In this document: piece by piece, positions 36,661 through 48,200 of the stretch
Layout of the letters: each line of letters starts with the position of its first letter
Numbering within the stretch: position 1 is the first letter of the stretch
Assembly: GCA_030704615.1 (NCBI GenBank)
Contig: CM060734.1
Coordinates: forward strand, 56,372,042 to 56,436,041
From: Takakia lepidozioides
Taxonomy: Eukaryota; Streptophyta; Takakiopsida; Takakiales; Takakiaceae
DNA: 64,000 nt
Direction of reading: 5' to 3'
Made by a program: the position numbers and the translations under genes
Notes under the pieces: model-generated
What the model was told of the DNA's origin: nothing
Seen by the model: only the letters and a program-made list of their open reading frames with translations
The model's database searches: none

Positions 36661-37293
36661 TGTGCAGATTGGAGGGATTGAGGTAGCCTATATTATATGC
36701 GCACACAAATGCATGCATATGGAGGAATGTATGCGTGCATACAAATTTTAGATATGCATAGGAACAATTTTATATGCACAACACTTAAATAAGGGTACCC
36801 AAAAAAAATAAAAAATTGTGATTCAGCTAATCTTAGGGTCCATAGTCAAAATATCAAAGGATGGAATAAGAATATTCTATATAGAATATTCTATATTCAT
36901 TGTATTATTATTCCACATGGGTGAGTGTAGGAATGGGAGAGGAACATGTTGCTTTTATGGCTTTCCAACATGAGAAAAAAGGTCGAAAAATTAAAAAGTG
37001 ACGAGGCACGGCTCCTTGTTAGATACAAATGGTACGGGGCTCTTCCAATGGTGGGAGTCTAGTTTGAAGTTCAGAATGGAGCAATGCTCAGGGAATGCTA
37101 GGGAGCTTGACAATGTGATGGAGATGGTCCGCCTGTGCATTTGGTGTCAAGATTAATAGAATTTTAATGAACTCTCTGTACATTTAAATTCTATTCCAGA
37201 GTATATAAAGGAAATTCTCCCCGTCCTTCATGTCCCCTCTTCCATGTGCTTCGCAACGACAACATCGTCCAAACCTGGTCCCTCCCAAAATCA
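36661..37293. other. Intergenic, nothing recognised
   Basis: AT-rich, with a 'gcatgcatatgg' patch and the inverted motif 'aatattctatatagaatatt' near 36870. No gene. Confidence 0.4.
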
Positions 37294-38191
37294 GAAATGC
37301 GGCACCGCATTTCAATGTCGGAACGGAAATGTGGCAACTGCAAAAACCTCCTTTGGAAATGCGGCACCGCATTTCCAAAACCGGGGCAAGAACAATTTTC
37401 CGTTTCATGGTTTGGACATCAGAAACTGTTCGGCCGAACGGAAATGCGGTGCCACATTTACATTTTGGAGATGGACATTTTTTAAACGGCAGACCCATCC
37501 ACGGAAATGCGGCTCCCCATTCCATGATGCTAGACGGGAATGCGGCACCGCATTCCATTGTCCAATAAGAAATTTCGATGATGTACATGGAATTGCGGCA
37601 CCGCATTTCTAAAACGGACATCGTTGATTGTCCAATTCCAGACCCTTTGACGGAAATGCGGCACCGCATTCCATCGTCCTATAAAAACTTACATTGTCCT
37701 ATAAAAACTTTCGATTGCCCAACATGGGAAATGCGGCGCCGCATTTCCAAAACAGACATCGTTGTTTGTCCAATTCCAGACCCGTGTGGGCATTCCGTCT
37801 TGTTGGACGGAAATACGGCACCGCATTCCATTGTCCAATACGAAATTTTGATGACGGACATGGAAATGCGGTGCCGCATTTCCAGAACGGACATCGTTGT
37901 TTGTCCAATTCCAGACCCTTCGACGGAAATGCGGCACCGCATTCCATTCTGCTCTCCGGAAATGCGGTGCTGCATTTCAAGTATGGACATGGACAAGCAT
38001 TAGCGACTGGACATGCTCGGACAATTCAAGGTCCAATATGGAAATGCGGCGCCACATTTCCAATTCGAAGTATGGTAATGCCATATCAGGAAATGAAATG
38101 TTGTACAACATTTCCGTTACGACGACAACGGAGGAAAGGGAGCTGCCAGAAATCGGTGCATGGAGAAAAATGAAATGCGGTGCCGAATTTC
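37294..38191. repeat. Array of ~15 palindromes, GAAATGCGG / CCGCATTTC arms
   Basis: Copies begin near 37294, 37352, 37441, 37503, 37537, 37589, 37652, 37727, 37810, 37861, 37925, 37958, 38040, 38095 and 38172. About half are perfect inverted repeats; 37352-37379 has 13-bp arms. The centre is two bases: CA, TG, CG or TA. Some copies change both arms together. At 37537 both arms have lost one A (GGAATGCGG/CCGCATTCC). At 38095 both arms carry TTG/CAA in place of CGG/CCG (GAAATGTTG-TA-CAACATTTC). Between them a phrase 'gacatcgttgtttgtccaattccagaccc' recurs three times. One more copy lies at 39283-39302, between the two genes downstream. Apparent reading frames here on both strands are by-products of the repeats. 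Confidence 0.88.
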
Positions 38192-38468
38192 CGAGCTTCG
38201 GCGTGTACATGTTTCCTTTAACTCATACATGGATTTCCTTCACCTCAGGACTCTGATATCGCTGACTCTGGTATATTCATATGGATAGACACATTGTAGA
38301 AATGAGATCTCAAATTGTAAACAGTGGGCCAATTACGGCTGTTCTTGAACACGATGAAACACAAGCACACAGAAGTGAGGTACGATGGGTTGTTTTATTG
38401 ATCGAACACGGTGTCTCACATTTAGCAACCCCAGACAAATGTAAGCCCTTCCTCCTTCTACATGGGCG

Positions 38469-39125
38469 TCACCAAGTCGACGGAACTTCGATAGCCCTCA
38501 AAACAAGCTCATTACTGATGCGGCACCTCGAGGTAAACTGCAATGCGGTCGATCTGGTGCCCTTGGTGGAGCTGACGACAATGTCATGCCCATCAATCAT
38601 ACCACCATCATACATTGACAAGGTCATTGCGGGCCTCATGTGCCCGTGCGATTCGTCTTCGCAACTCAGCCGAATGTCTCCATACACTGGAAGAGCGGAG
38701 TGAACTCCACGAATATAGTTTTCCCCGGTGCCGTCCTCCCTGGTCCACTGGCAGCAGTTCCAGCGCTAAAGTGAGGCCGTGCGTGATCTGTCCGCCATCC
38801 CATTCCAGATTGGTATATCGAGGTCAACAATTTTCAGGACCCACGGACCGCATTGACCCTCGCCCTCACCTCGCTCAAAGCGGTAATAGCCCTCCAAATA
38901 CTCCATTGTGCGCAAAGACTCCCGCTTGATTCCAGAAGCGTATGTGAAAACAGAGAGCCAGACAATGATGTCTCCTAATTCTGGTTTGAACATAGCATAA
39001 TCGTGGCCATGATAAGGGCAGTCAGCAGGATTTCGACGGCACGGCATCCTTGAAAAAGAGCAGTGTCGTGGCTGGAAGAAGTTCAAGCAAACGCTGCAAT
39101 TCCTCAGAAACACTCCAGGGCACAT
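38469..39125 (-). pseudogene. Unknown-family protein (MPC..N..DCPY motif), one stop; paralogue of 39408-40121
   Basis: The minus frame from ATG at 39125 reads RMPCRRNPADCPYHGHDYAM, then GDIIVWLSVFTY, YYRFERGEGEGQCGPWVLKI and, after a single TAG near 38768, RWNCCQWTREDGTGENYIRG. It ends DGGMIDGHDIVVSSTKGTRS and ELVLRAIEVPSTW, stop 38469. It aligns end to end with the plus-strand gene at 39408-40121, where the stop position is Leu (LLRWNCCQW). It is probably a pseudogene by one nonsense change. Four conserved Cys (MPC, DCPY, NCCQW) suggest disulfides or metal binding. I do not recognise the family. Confidence 0.65.
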
Positions 39126-39407
39126 TTAAATTTCCCCCCTACAGGAACCTGCACGGATGAAGATTGGCTGCTCCATGAATGTAGCCGTTTCAGTTTCCTT
39201 CCCTGCCATGCAAACTATAGGCAGTAAGTGCTAGGTGGGCCTATAGCCACTCGAGACGACGAAGTCCATCCCCCCTTCGATGTAAATGCGGCGCCGAATT
39301 TCCTTCCGGGGGATGGACTTCGGTGGCAGATTTCAAACTATACCCCGTGGATGAGAAAGAGGTATCGGTTCATCCACCGCTGGTGTGATGAACACGTTAC
39401 ACGATGA

Positions 39408-40121
39408 TTGGTGGGTACGTGTGACCCAGATGCTCCATTATTGGAGCCCGCACTGCTCTTCCGCTTCTCATCATTTCTAAAATCTAAGGGCTTCGTTGCT
39501 GTCCGCAAGGTCATTGTCATCGGCATCAAAGACGTCCTCAGGTCCTCCTTTGCAAGGATGCCGTGCTTCCGGAACCGGGACGACTGCCCTTATGGAGGCT
39601 TCAATTATGCAATGTATTCGGCCACATCTGGAGACATCGTTATCTGGTACACAGATTACACAGAAGATACTAGTTCGAATGTGGAAACATTGTCCGCTTT
39701 TGAGTATATCCCAGGCCACTACGCCTTCGAGCGGGGTGACGATCTTGGTCTGAGGAGTCCGTGGCTCCTGCGCATCCTTGATTCCGATTTTCCCAGCTAC
39801 GACGGGCACCCATGCAGAAGAATGCGCACTGCTATGCTGTTGCGGTGGAACTGCTGCCAGTGGACGTGGGTGGATTCCATTGGAGAGACTTATACTCCTG
39901 AAGGAGTGTGCTCCTCTTCTCCATTGTATGGGGACATTCGCATTGGTGTGGACGACGAAAACGTGAAGCTTTCCATATTCGATGGTGGTATGATTGAAGG
40001 GCACGACATTGTGGTGGGCATCAACAGGGGCGGTACAACGGCTGCAATCCAGTTTACCTGGAGGAGCCCGATGACTCATGAGCTAGTTCTCAGAGCAGTC
40101 GAAGTCCCATTGACAACGTGA
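39408..40121 (+). CDS. Unknown-family protein (MPC..N..DCPY motif), intact paralogue
   Basis: An open plus frame ends at TGA 40119-40121. Conserved blocks shared with the divergent minus-strand paralogue are MPCFRNRDDCPYGGFNYAMY, SGDIVIWYTDYTEDTS, YAFERGDDLGLRSPWLLRIL, LLRWNCCQWTWVD, PLYGDIRIGVDDENVKLSIF, DGGMIEGHDIVVGINRGG and ELVLRAVEVP. The first in-frame ATG is at 39558 (MPCFRN), giving 187 aa. Similarity to the paralogue continues a little upstream, so an upstream exon or a different start is possible. The region between the two genes (39126-39407) is a shared divergent promoter candidate and holds one GAAATGCGG-type palindrome. No signal peptide is evident. Function unknown. Confidence 0.6.
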   Translation: MVGTCDPDAPLLEPALLFRFSSFLKSKGFVAVRKVIVIGIKDVLRSSFARMPCFRNRDDCPYGGFNYAMYSATSGDIVIWYTDYTEDTSSNVETLSAFEYIPGHYAFERGDDLGLRSPWLLRILDSDFPSYDGHPCRRMRTAMLLRWNCCQWTWVDSIGETYTPEGVCSSSPLYGDIRIGVDDENVKLSIFDGGMIEGHDIVVGINRGGTTAAIQFTWRSPMTHELVLRAVEVPLTT

Positions 40122-40559
40122 CTTGTATTCAGAAGGCACAGGGCTAAAGATTTGTTTGCACAATCAGCACAGTAGACGTGCTTCAAATGCAATTCATGTG
40201 GATCAATAAAAACCCCATTGTGCCCTCTTTTTGTTCTATTCTGTATCCATCGTTCCCAGAATGCATCATTCCTCATTTCGTTTGGGATTGGGAGTGTGGG
40301 TGGATTTTGCAAGTGGCTGGGAGGCTGAAATGGGCCCCCATTGTACATAGCAGTACCACCCTACCATTCGCGAAACATTGCCTTTCAATATGTAATTCTA
40401 AAAAACATTGTCGAACCTCCTTCATCGGGAGGTCCTTCTCCCCCTATGACCGTGACACCCTGAACCCTATTCCCGCGGACACTCATTTCCGGAAAATAGT
40501 CCTGCTCATGTTTTTTTCGACACTTACGACTCTGCTCATGGCTCATGGCTCATGAAATA

Positions 40560-40770
40560 GCAGCCCCCGCCCGACACAGCTTCACACAGCCCGTCACAGT
40601 CTATCACAGCCAGACATAGTCTGACACAGCCCGACACAGCTTCACACAGCCCGTCACAGTCTATCACAGCCTGACACAGCCCGACATAGCTTCACACATC
40701 TAGTCACATCCCGACACAGCTTCACACAGCCCGACACAGCCCAACACAGCTTTACACAGCCTGTCACAGT
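40560..40770. repeat. Minisatellite of CACAGCCCGA-type units
   Basis: About 20 short units of 10-11 bases (CACAGCCCGA, CACAGCTTCA, CACAGTCTAT and variants) occur in tandem, with a higher-order repeat of about 60 bases. Confidence 0.9.
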
Positions 40771-41441
40771 ACATGGGGAACAGTTATCATTGACAGGGAA
40801 CGACTGTGTGGGAACGACATTTGCAGAGGGAACGTGTTACTTCAGAGGTGACGGCTAGTTAGTTAGGTGATTAGAACAGCTTGCGGGTAGATTAGGTAGA
40901 GCGGCAACAGGAAGGGGATCACTTCTTGAGGAGGGGGACTTGTTCAGGAGAGGAGGAGACGTAATGGAGAGCGGAAACAGTGAAGAGGAGATGATGACTT
41001 GAATGAGGCTTGGTTCATGCAAGCTGTAAAATTATACAGTAGGATAGAATAGAGACACCATGGCATAGGCATGATACATGATTAATCTTAATCCGATACT
41101 GAATCGATACAAATATATTGTGTAGAGAGACACGAGAGAAGCTGTGGAATGAATGCATGATTAACTGGAACTTAGTAGATACTGAAGCAATCTGATGCTT
41201 CAGTATACACGGGGTAAGGTAAATTGATAACATGAAGGCAGGAAGGAATACAAATAAGAAGCACAACCATGATTCACTAGCTGCAGGTCATGATTGATTG
41301 TTCTCAGCGGGCTGAGTGCTTAGAGATATCCAACTCTTCTATCTTGGAGTTTCCACCTCGGATAGCGAAGGGATGGGTGAGTAAAAGCTGCTCGACATTT
41401 CTTATGTTGAATAACTCAAAATTTTGCGGATGCTTGTGCAG
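40771..41441. other. Flank of copy 0, no supported gene
   Basis: No domain is seen. A possible donor (GGGTGAGTAA, near 41374) and the acceptor CTTGTGCAG ending at 41441 suggest that an exon of copy 0 precedes 41374, but I cannot align it to exon 4 of copy B. Confidence 0.35.
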
Positions 41442-42925
41442 CTGGAGAAGCGGGCAATTGATACTTTTGAGAAATCACTGCTGGACTACAAGATCACAAT
41501 GACCACTCTGAGCATCAAGTTCCAATCGTACGTTCAGAAATGGAGAAGAGAGCTGTGGAAGTTTGCATTTTTTCGTGAGTTCGAGAAAGAAGGGGGCATT
41601 TTGCGCTCGTAGGACTTCGACCATCAGTATAACGGGGAGCAGGCAATGAAACGAGTTCTATACAGGTACTACCTTTTATGGTGATGGCACTACATTAAGA
41701 TGTTGTTGACGACATCTTAAAACAGGCATTGTCTATAGTGCAAATAGCAATTTTTCGGTACTAAACACAGAATTCCATGTATGAAGTGGGTCGATTTAAG
41801 GTGGCATTGACGACACATTAAATCGGTGCCCTTTGGGCTCTTCAAAACTGAACAGTTGTACACATCTATTTCTTGTTTGTCTGCAGGTCTTCATTGTTTT
41901 GTTGTGCTTTCTGCAATTTAAGATGTCGTCAACGACATCTTAAAATAGGCATCCTTTTGTAGTCCAGCAAGTCATTTTTCATCAGACAACGAAAAAATAC
42001 CATGTGCGTAGGGGTCGATTTAAGATGGCGTTGATGACATCTTAAATAGCTGCTCTTTGGGCTCTCGGAAACAGTTTCGTTGAGCATGTCTGTTTTCTCG
42101 TGTTCTGTAGCTCTTCAATTTTTGTTCAAGTTCTTGGAGTTTAAGATGTCGTCAATGACATCTTAATGTGTAGTCTGCAAATCTGCAGTGTTCTTGTGGT
42201 CTGTGGGGATATATGCTCTGAGGAGGAACACTTGTGTGGATGCAGGTACATCCACTTCGTTCTTATTCCAGATAAGACTCTCAGTGATGATCCGGACTTC
42301 ATTCGTGGATGGGCGAACCCAGACGACGACACCACTATGTTCACTATGGGAATTGTGAAGGACTGGGGTCGGGCTCATTACCGCGACTGCGGGTGGTACC
42401 TCGACTGCCCGCAGCAGTCTACTCCGTGGGAGGAGAATGTCTTGAGGAATCAGAATGAGAATGCAGATGCCTTGGCACCCCGGACAGATGAGGAGTTGCA
42501 GGCTAGGTTCATTGCGCAGCTGAGTAAGAAGGAGCCAGCAAAGACAGCCATCCCCTCGGGTGGGAAGAAGAAAAACAAGGGAAACAGACTGCGGAGGCAG
42601 GTGGGTCTACCGGTGATGCGTTGTCGTTGATTCTGGGTCAGGGCCTGCAGGGACTGGTGGGGCAGTTCTTGATCGCCCACAGGCACATGATCGCATTGTG
42701 CGTACAGAGGTCCAGCAGATTTCCGTCACAACTGATGAAAGGACTAACCACAGGGCAGGGAAACGACCTTACGAAGCCCGACTTTGTGTCTCCAGAGTAG
42801 TGGGTCCGCACTTCCAACGGAAAACGACAAATGTCAGCTTCCTGCGTATGATGGAGTCCAGGAAGTCCACATTCACAGGGGTCAAATCTCCTGCATGGGA
42901 CCATCTCTGCTCTTTCCTCACCCTG
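41442..42925 (+). pseudogene. Copy 0: ParB-methyltransferase-like gene fragment (exons 5 and 6)
   Basis: Exon 5 (41442-41665) reads LEKRAIDTFEKSLLDYKITM ... YVQKWRRELWKFAFFREFEK and aligns with exon 5 of copy B (LEKRAVIVLDQTLKDL ... YIRKWRGLTWRYCFFREFSK). A TAG at 41610 replaces Asn. Exon 6 (42246-42925) reads GIVKDWGRAHYRDCGWYLDC, matching GILKDWSPSHFRDCGWYLDC in copy B. A frameshift near 42600 separates this from MMESRKSTFTGVKSPAWDHL. Intron 5 (41666-42245) carries the palindrome array. Copy 0 is clearly more diverged than A and B are from each other. The earlier exons are not recognised. Confidence 0.8.
41695..42166. repeat. Intron 5 palindrome array of copy 0 (five sites)
   Basis: Sites lie at 41695-41720, 41796-41821, 41917-41944, 42019-42046 and 42141-42166. 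The core is GATGTCGT-CA-ACGACATC, or the same with a TG centre, and the outer arms are TTTAA/TTAAA. The site at 41917-41944 is perfect with 13-bp arms. Spacing is about 100-122 bases. They are in the same intron as the arrays of copies A and B but with different outer arms (TTTAA here, GTGA there). Confidence 0.88.
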
Positions 42926-42990
42926 GTAATGCCCATGCATCTTTCAACTTTGATTCCCATTTCATGACATTGTGGGGTGTTGGATTTGCT

Positions 42991-43022
42991 GGATTAAGAT
43001 GTCGTCAACGACAAATTAATCC
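42991..43022. repeat. 32-bp palindrome abutting a rearrangement junction
   Basis: Arms are GGATTAAGATGTCGT (42991-43005) and ACGACAAATTAATCC (43008-43022) around a CA centre, with two mismatches. It lies in intron 6 of copy 0. Its outer edge is the last base before homology to the copy A transposase begins (43023). Confidence 0.85.
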
Positions 43023-44392
43023 ACTTTGATGGCACCTTGACCTGGGAATACATTGTCCTAGATGTAATCGTACTTGCTCACTCGTTTCAACTCCAAAATG
43101 TTGTCTATGTAGCCTCTCATACCAGAGCCCATTCTTAATGCATTGATCTGATGCCGAATGTTAGGTGGACTCAAAGTGGAGAAATGATCCATGACCAGGT
43201 CCAATGCTGCACCGTCAAGTTTAGTCCCCACAGAATCCCCTTCACTCAAAATGTGGCTTTCCAAGAAGGACTTGCTTGCGCCAAGAGCAATTGCAGATGT
43301 TGTTGTGGACGGGTTTCTCCCAAACTCCTGTTTAATCAACCTCGATACTGTCTCAACACTCTCCCTGTAATCCCCCTTCGAGACAGGATGGTTATGGAAT
43401 CCGAAATGCACACAAGCTCTTGTCATTGTTTTCAAACGGTGGACAACATAGTACATTCTTGCTCCGCAGAGCGCCAAGCAGGATGGCACAAGTTTGCAGA
43501 ATTTGCAGACAAAAGTGTTTGCCGGTGGTGGGGCAGTCCCAGGCTGAAATGGATTTTCCGCCAGACCCTCCCATTCGCTTTGATTATGAACCCCTGACTG
43601 AAGAAAGTGTTTGCAATTCAAATTATCACACCTAAGGTGTCCATTGCAAACTGTTCTCCTGAAAACAAGCTTGTCATCATTCTGAATATTGAATGTTTTT
43701 GTTCTGCACCACGGGTGCCCGTCGTGTTTCTTGTCCATTCTATGCATCATGATTGTTACACCTCCAACTTGCGGAGGAGGAGGCAGCTCGAATAGGATAT
43801 CGCCATCAAAAGTCTCTGGCAAGAACTTCACAGGCACCTGCTTCAAAGATTCCCAATCAATTCCTCGCAACTCACTTTTGAATCCAGCCATTCCTCCCAT
43901 CGCCCGTAGTTTTGGAATGACACTACAAATCTCTTCTTCATCAGCTTCTCCAACCACAGTAGGAAGGACTGGATTTGGAATTTCACTTATGTCATCATCG
44001 GACGAATCCGAAAGCTCAACGATTGGAGTGGAGGACGTCTGTTCTTTTTTCACCACCACCTCCCTCTTGTCTTCAACGACCGAAGCAGCAGTCCCGGGCA
44101 TCACATATGATCCAAGGGACTTTCGCCGAGGCTCTCCAAGTACTCTGTATCGACCAGGGCGCACTCTCCACTGGCTGACATGAGTCGTCTCATCACGGTT
44201 TTGGAAAGAGTATCTCAACAACTTCCCTTTCAAATCGTACACCTCTTTCTCCAAAAAGATGGAGTCATTCTGAAGCTGAAAACGGGTAGCCAAAACATGT
44301 TCCAGAACAATTGCAAATCCATTGTCAAGGACTTCCTGGGAGAACGGCACTGGTTTGTCGTCAGAGAAGAACTCCGCTTCAAAGGAAGCCAT
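43023..44392 (-). pseudogene. Copy A MULE transposase, N-terminal 456 residues only
   Basis: The minus frame from ATG 44392 is open to the junction and is nearly identical to residues 1-456 of the copy B transposase. It includes the Cys/His DNA-binding region (NGHLRCDNLNCKHF ... HFGFHNHPV). It stops being homologous inside codon 457: the sense strand reads ..ATCAAAGT then unrelated sequence. The catalytic MULE core and SWIM finger are absent here. The missing part resumes at exactly the next base at 63855 on the other strand. Neighbour: the copy A methyltransferase-like gene starts divergently at 45254. Confidence 0.9.
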
Positions 44393-45253
44393 CTTCTTTC
44401 CTCGCGTACGTTGATATCTTGCTATCGCAGACCTTCAGTGTAAATCGGTTTACTGATGTCTCCAGAACACAGCTGAAGAATGAGCAGAGAATATGGCGGA
44501 GGAAGCTCAGACGACGACTGTGCATATTCTGTTATTCCTTCCAGATATGCAGCCGTCCATTTTAATTACTTTTTTTGTGGGCCCAGTGGTCAGAGTATCC
44601 CTAGGAGCAATGTCGGCAGCTGTTAAACCGTTAATCAGAACCTCATCAATAAACACAATAACAAGCCGACTTCCTGGAAGCATGCCACAGGATTTGAGGG
44701 TGGGATTGCAGATTAAGTAAATGCATCTTTATACTACTACCAATGATCATGCGCACCTGGAAAGTTCAAAATGTGAAACGAACGTGGGGTTGGCTAGCAA
44801 GGATGAACGTGTATGATATCCCAAAATTTGTCATCAAACTCTCGTTCATTTACATATATTTGTCTAAGACTGTGCGCCAAGATTTCTGGGATTCGCTGTT
44901 ATTTTTAAATATTGAAACCGTTCTAATAAAAAACACGCCGTTTATTTTGGGCGACACACGTCAGACATCAATAACTATATTGAATACAAACAGCTGTACA
45001 CTAATTGCTGGCATGTGCACTAATAAGGGAATGACTATATGTAACGGTCACGCGAGAGGGAATCCGATGCTTCTAGAGACAAGCCACAACGCACGCAATC
45101 CCGCAAGAAATCGGGAGTCACTTCGTTTTTCTACTTTTCGCGCTTAGAGGGAGAGTGGTAGTCAAGCTGGAGAGGGTTCCTTCTACAATACGAAAGAGAA
45201 AAAAGTCTCTTTATTTTACTTCCCTTAGAGAGAGACGCAGAGCAAGAGAGCAA
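44393..45253. promoter_or_regulatory. Divergent intergenic region of copy A
   Basis: This is the region between the divergent starts of transposase (minus) and methyltransferase-like gene (plus). It is strongly similar along its length to 56530-57384 in copy B, as expected for a shared two-way promoter. No specific core promoter element is assigned. Confidence 0.45.
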
Positions 45254-48200
45254 ATGACGAGACGTCGTTTGTTGGAGAACACAGGGCCAAGGCAGCAGGT
45301 GAACGTGGAGACTGATTCACAAGAGCAGACCGAGACTGAGGTAGCGGCTGTGACACAGTCGACGATAACAGTGCGCGTTGGAAACCAGCCTGTGGATGCA
45401 GAGATGACTCGCAGGGAAACTGATGGAGGTGGAAGTACGGGGAACGCTGAACCGGGATAAGGTCCAGAAACCCTAGAGCAGACAGAAATTCCAGCAGATG
45501 TGAGAGGGAAGAGGAAAGCTGCAGAAGGGGATCCAATTTCAAAACCTAAGAAGGCACCCGTAAGTTTTCTCTAACTTCCATTTCATTGTTGAAAGATCTG
45601 CGTAGAGATTGAGTGGAATGTCCCAGAAAGGGATTGTCGCTACTGATCATCACCATGAAACAACGGTGATTTGCTTTTTACTCCTCTGTTAAGGGTTTTC
45701 CGCACAATGAGTGGGTGACTGACGGTACCGTCATTCACTGTTGTTTAGATCATACAGTCTGTCTGATTGCCTTTCAAGCAGTCCTTCCTCTTCCCTTCTT
45801 TAGCAGGAACATGTGATTGAAGTCAACTGAATTGCGAGCGTCGTTAACGCCATTCGATTCTCCTCATGAGATTTATGTACCTATGTGTTTGAAGAGAGAG
45901 TGATGGTCGGCATATTCAGTCATATTGTTTTGCAATGCATTTTCTTTATTTGAGGTTGAACAGATAGAGAAGTGGAAAGGCGGTACCGCCAATCAAAGAT
46001 TTGAAGACCATACTGTAGATTCAGGTAGAGTATCGATTGGAAAGTACTCTCGACATAGACAAGAAACAGTGAATGCTTGCGACGTTCATCACAATGGAGT
46101 CAATCTGAATAATCTGCACTTACTGTCCGCCCTAAACTATTCTGAGTGTTGTTGCCGCCAATCACTTACACATATATGTCATTGCACAACACCGATCCGG
46201 CAGGTCCCACTCTTTTGTAGATCGACAGAGAAATCGCATGTGACAACAAGCTTGGTCCACACACTATTCCGAATTCAGAGGATTGGTCTGATGAAGCTGG
46301 ATGATTTTCGGACAATATTCCCCCCCAATATAATCAAGAAGTGCGAAACAGGAAGAGCTGCAGGCACTTGGTATTCTTTGACTCGAGAGGCGTTTCTGGA
46401 GTACATGTATGCGGTAAACCCGAGTCTGTACTCAGTTTACTTTTCGAATACATGTTTGTAGTTCCTTCGGTACTAATCACTATTTGAATCGATGCAGCAA
46501 GAACTGGCAGAGGCAGCTGAGAAGGGAAAATCCGAATATTACCCACTACACCAGAGGAACTAAGGACATCAAAGGGTGTGGAAGCAGCAATAAAGAAGGA
46601 GTTTGAAATGCGAAGAACCAAATTGATGTCTGCCTTTGGAAAGCACCTTAGAATAGCAGATCCTGGACTTATTTCTGAGTTCTTTCAGCAGATCAAATCT
46701 CACTATGACAAGCATGTGCATCCGGAGATGCAGCAGGAGAAATTGCACTGGCTGGCCATATCCATGGTCGACCCACAAACAAAAATAAGGTGGCTGGAGA
46801 TATGGAACTCAGATCAGACAGTAAAGGACTTGAATCAGTTCCCAAAGAGCACCATACAGTCTAGCACAAAGGTGGAAGGAATCAGTGATTTGGTGTTTGA
46901 TAACTGGCTCCACAAGGCTACATTTTGGAGTCAGGTGTGTATTCAAATAAGCCGTTTTCTTTTCTTCAATTATGTGATGAGTATCTTATTTGCAATACTG
47001 ACAAATATACAATTTGCAGCTCGAAAAGCGCGCCGTCATTGTGCTGGATCAGACTTTGAAGGACTTGAACATTTCGATTGTTTCCCCTCCCCAAATGTTA
47101 TTGGAGGCATACATAAGGAAGTGGAGAGGTCTCACCTGGAGATACTGTTTTTTCCAGCAGTTCTCCAAAGATGGTAACATTTTACGGTCCATCGACTTTG
47201 ACAGTCAGGTTGGAGGAGAGTGGGCCATGATGCGAGTTGTGTACAGGTGCAATATCATACTGGAAACTCTACTGCACTTTTTGGGAAATAATTAGGCTTC
47301 ATAAGGATTGTAATCATAGATCCAAATTGAATGTCGTTGACGACATTCACTTCTTTGTCTGAGTCATTCTTAAGCGAGAACTTGAATTCACCTGGATTAG
47401 GAGCTTAGGGTGTATTTATAGTGTCCCTGGTTAGAATTGATAATGTCCCTGAATGGTGTTGACGACATTCACATCCAGAGTTGTTAAGAGGTCCTCAGAG
47501 TTATGTAAGTTTTTGTAATGTCCATAGAGTTTACAGTGAGGGTTCCTCACTCCAGTTTGTTGAATGTCAATGCAGACATTCAGTTGTTCTGCAATGCTTT
47601 TGCCTCTTGCGAGAAAGCTTGAGGCTTGATTAGCTGTCTTATCAGAGATCCAAAGTGAATGTCGTTGACGACATTCACTTCTATGTATGTGTCATTCGCC
47701 AGCGACAATTTGAATTTACATGGATTAGGAGCTTAGGGTGTATTTATTGGTTCCTTGTTCGGAATTTTGTGATGGCGTTGACGCCATTCACATCCAGTGT
47801 TATTATGAGGTCCTCAGTGTTATGTACGTTTTGAATGTCCATTGAGATTTTAGGGAGGGTTCCTTACTCGAGTTTCTGAATGTCGTTGCCAACATTCAGT
47901 TTCCATCCGATGATTTTGCCTCTTTTGAGAAATCATTAGGCTCGATTAGCAGTGTATTCACAAAATCCAAAGTGAATGACGTTGACGACATTCACTTCTA
48001 TGTCTGTGTCATTCCAAAGCGAGAGTTTGCATTCACGTGGATTAGGGTGTATTTGCAGTATCATTGAATGGAATTTTTTGAATGGCGTTGACAACATTCA
48101 CATCCAGAGCTGTCGCGTGGAGCAGTTCTCAGAGCCATTTCATTCCATGTTTTTTTCATTCTGTGCTACTTGCATCTTACTCACTTCACGCTTTGGTGGG

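Noticed and set aside
37184-38256. Long overlapping frames on both strands rich in 'MRHRIS/GNAAPHF'
   Set aside because: They are by-products of the palindrome array: the same peptide phrases appear on both strands and in several frames.
43151-44183. Plus-strand frames opposite the transposase, including a 164-aa frame repeated at 55826-56320
   Set aside because: They are antisense shadows of the transposase exon; their conservation between copies reflects the coding strand.
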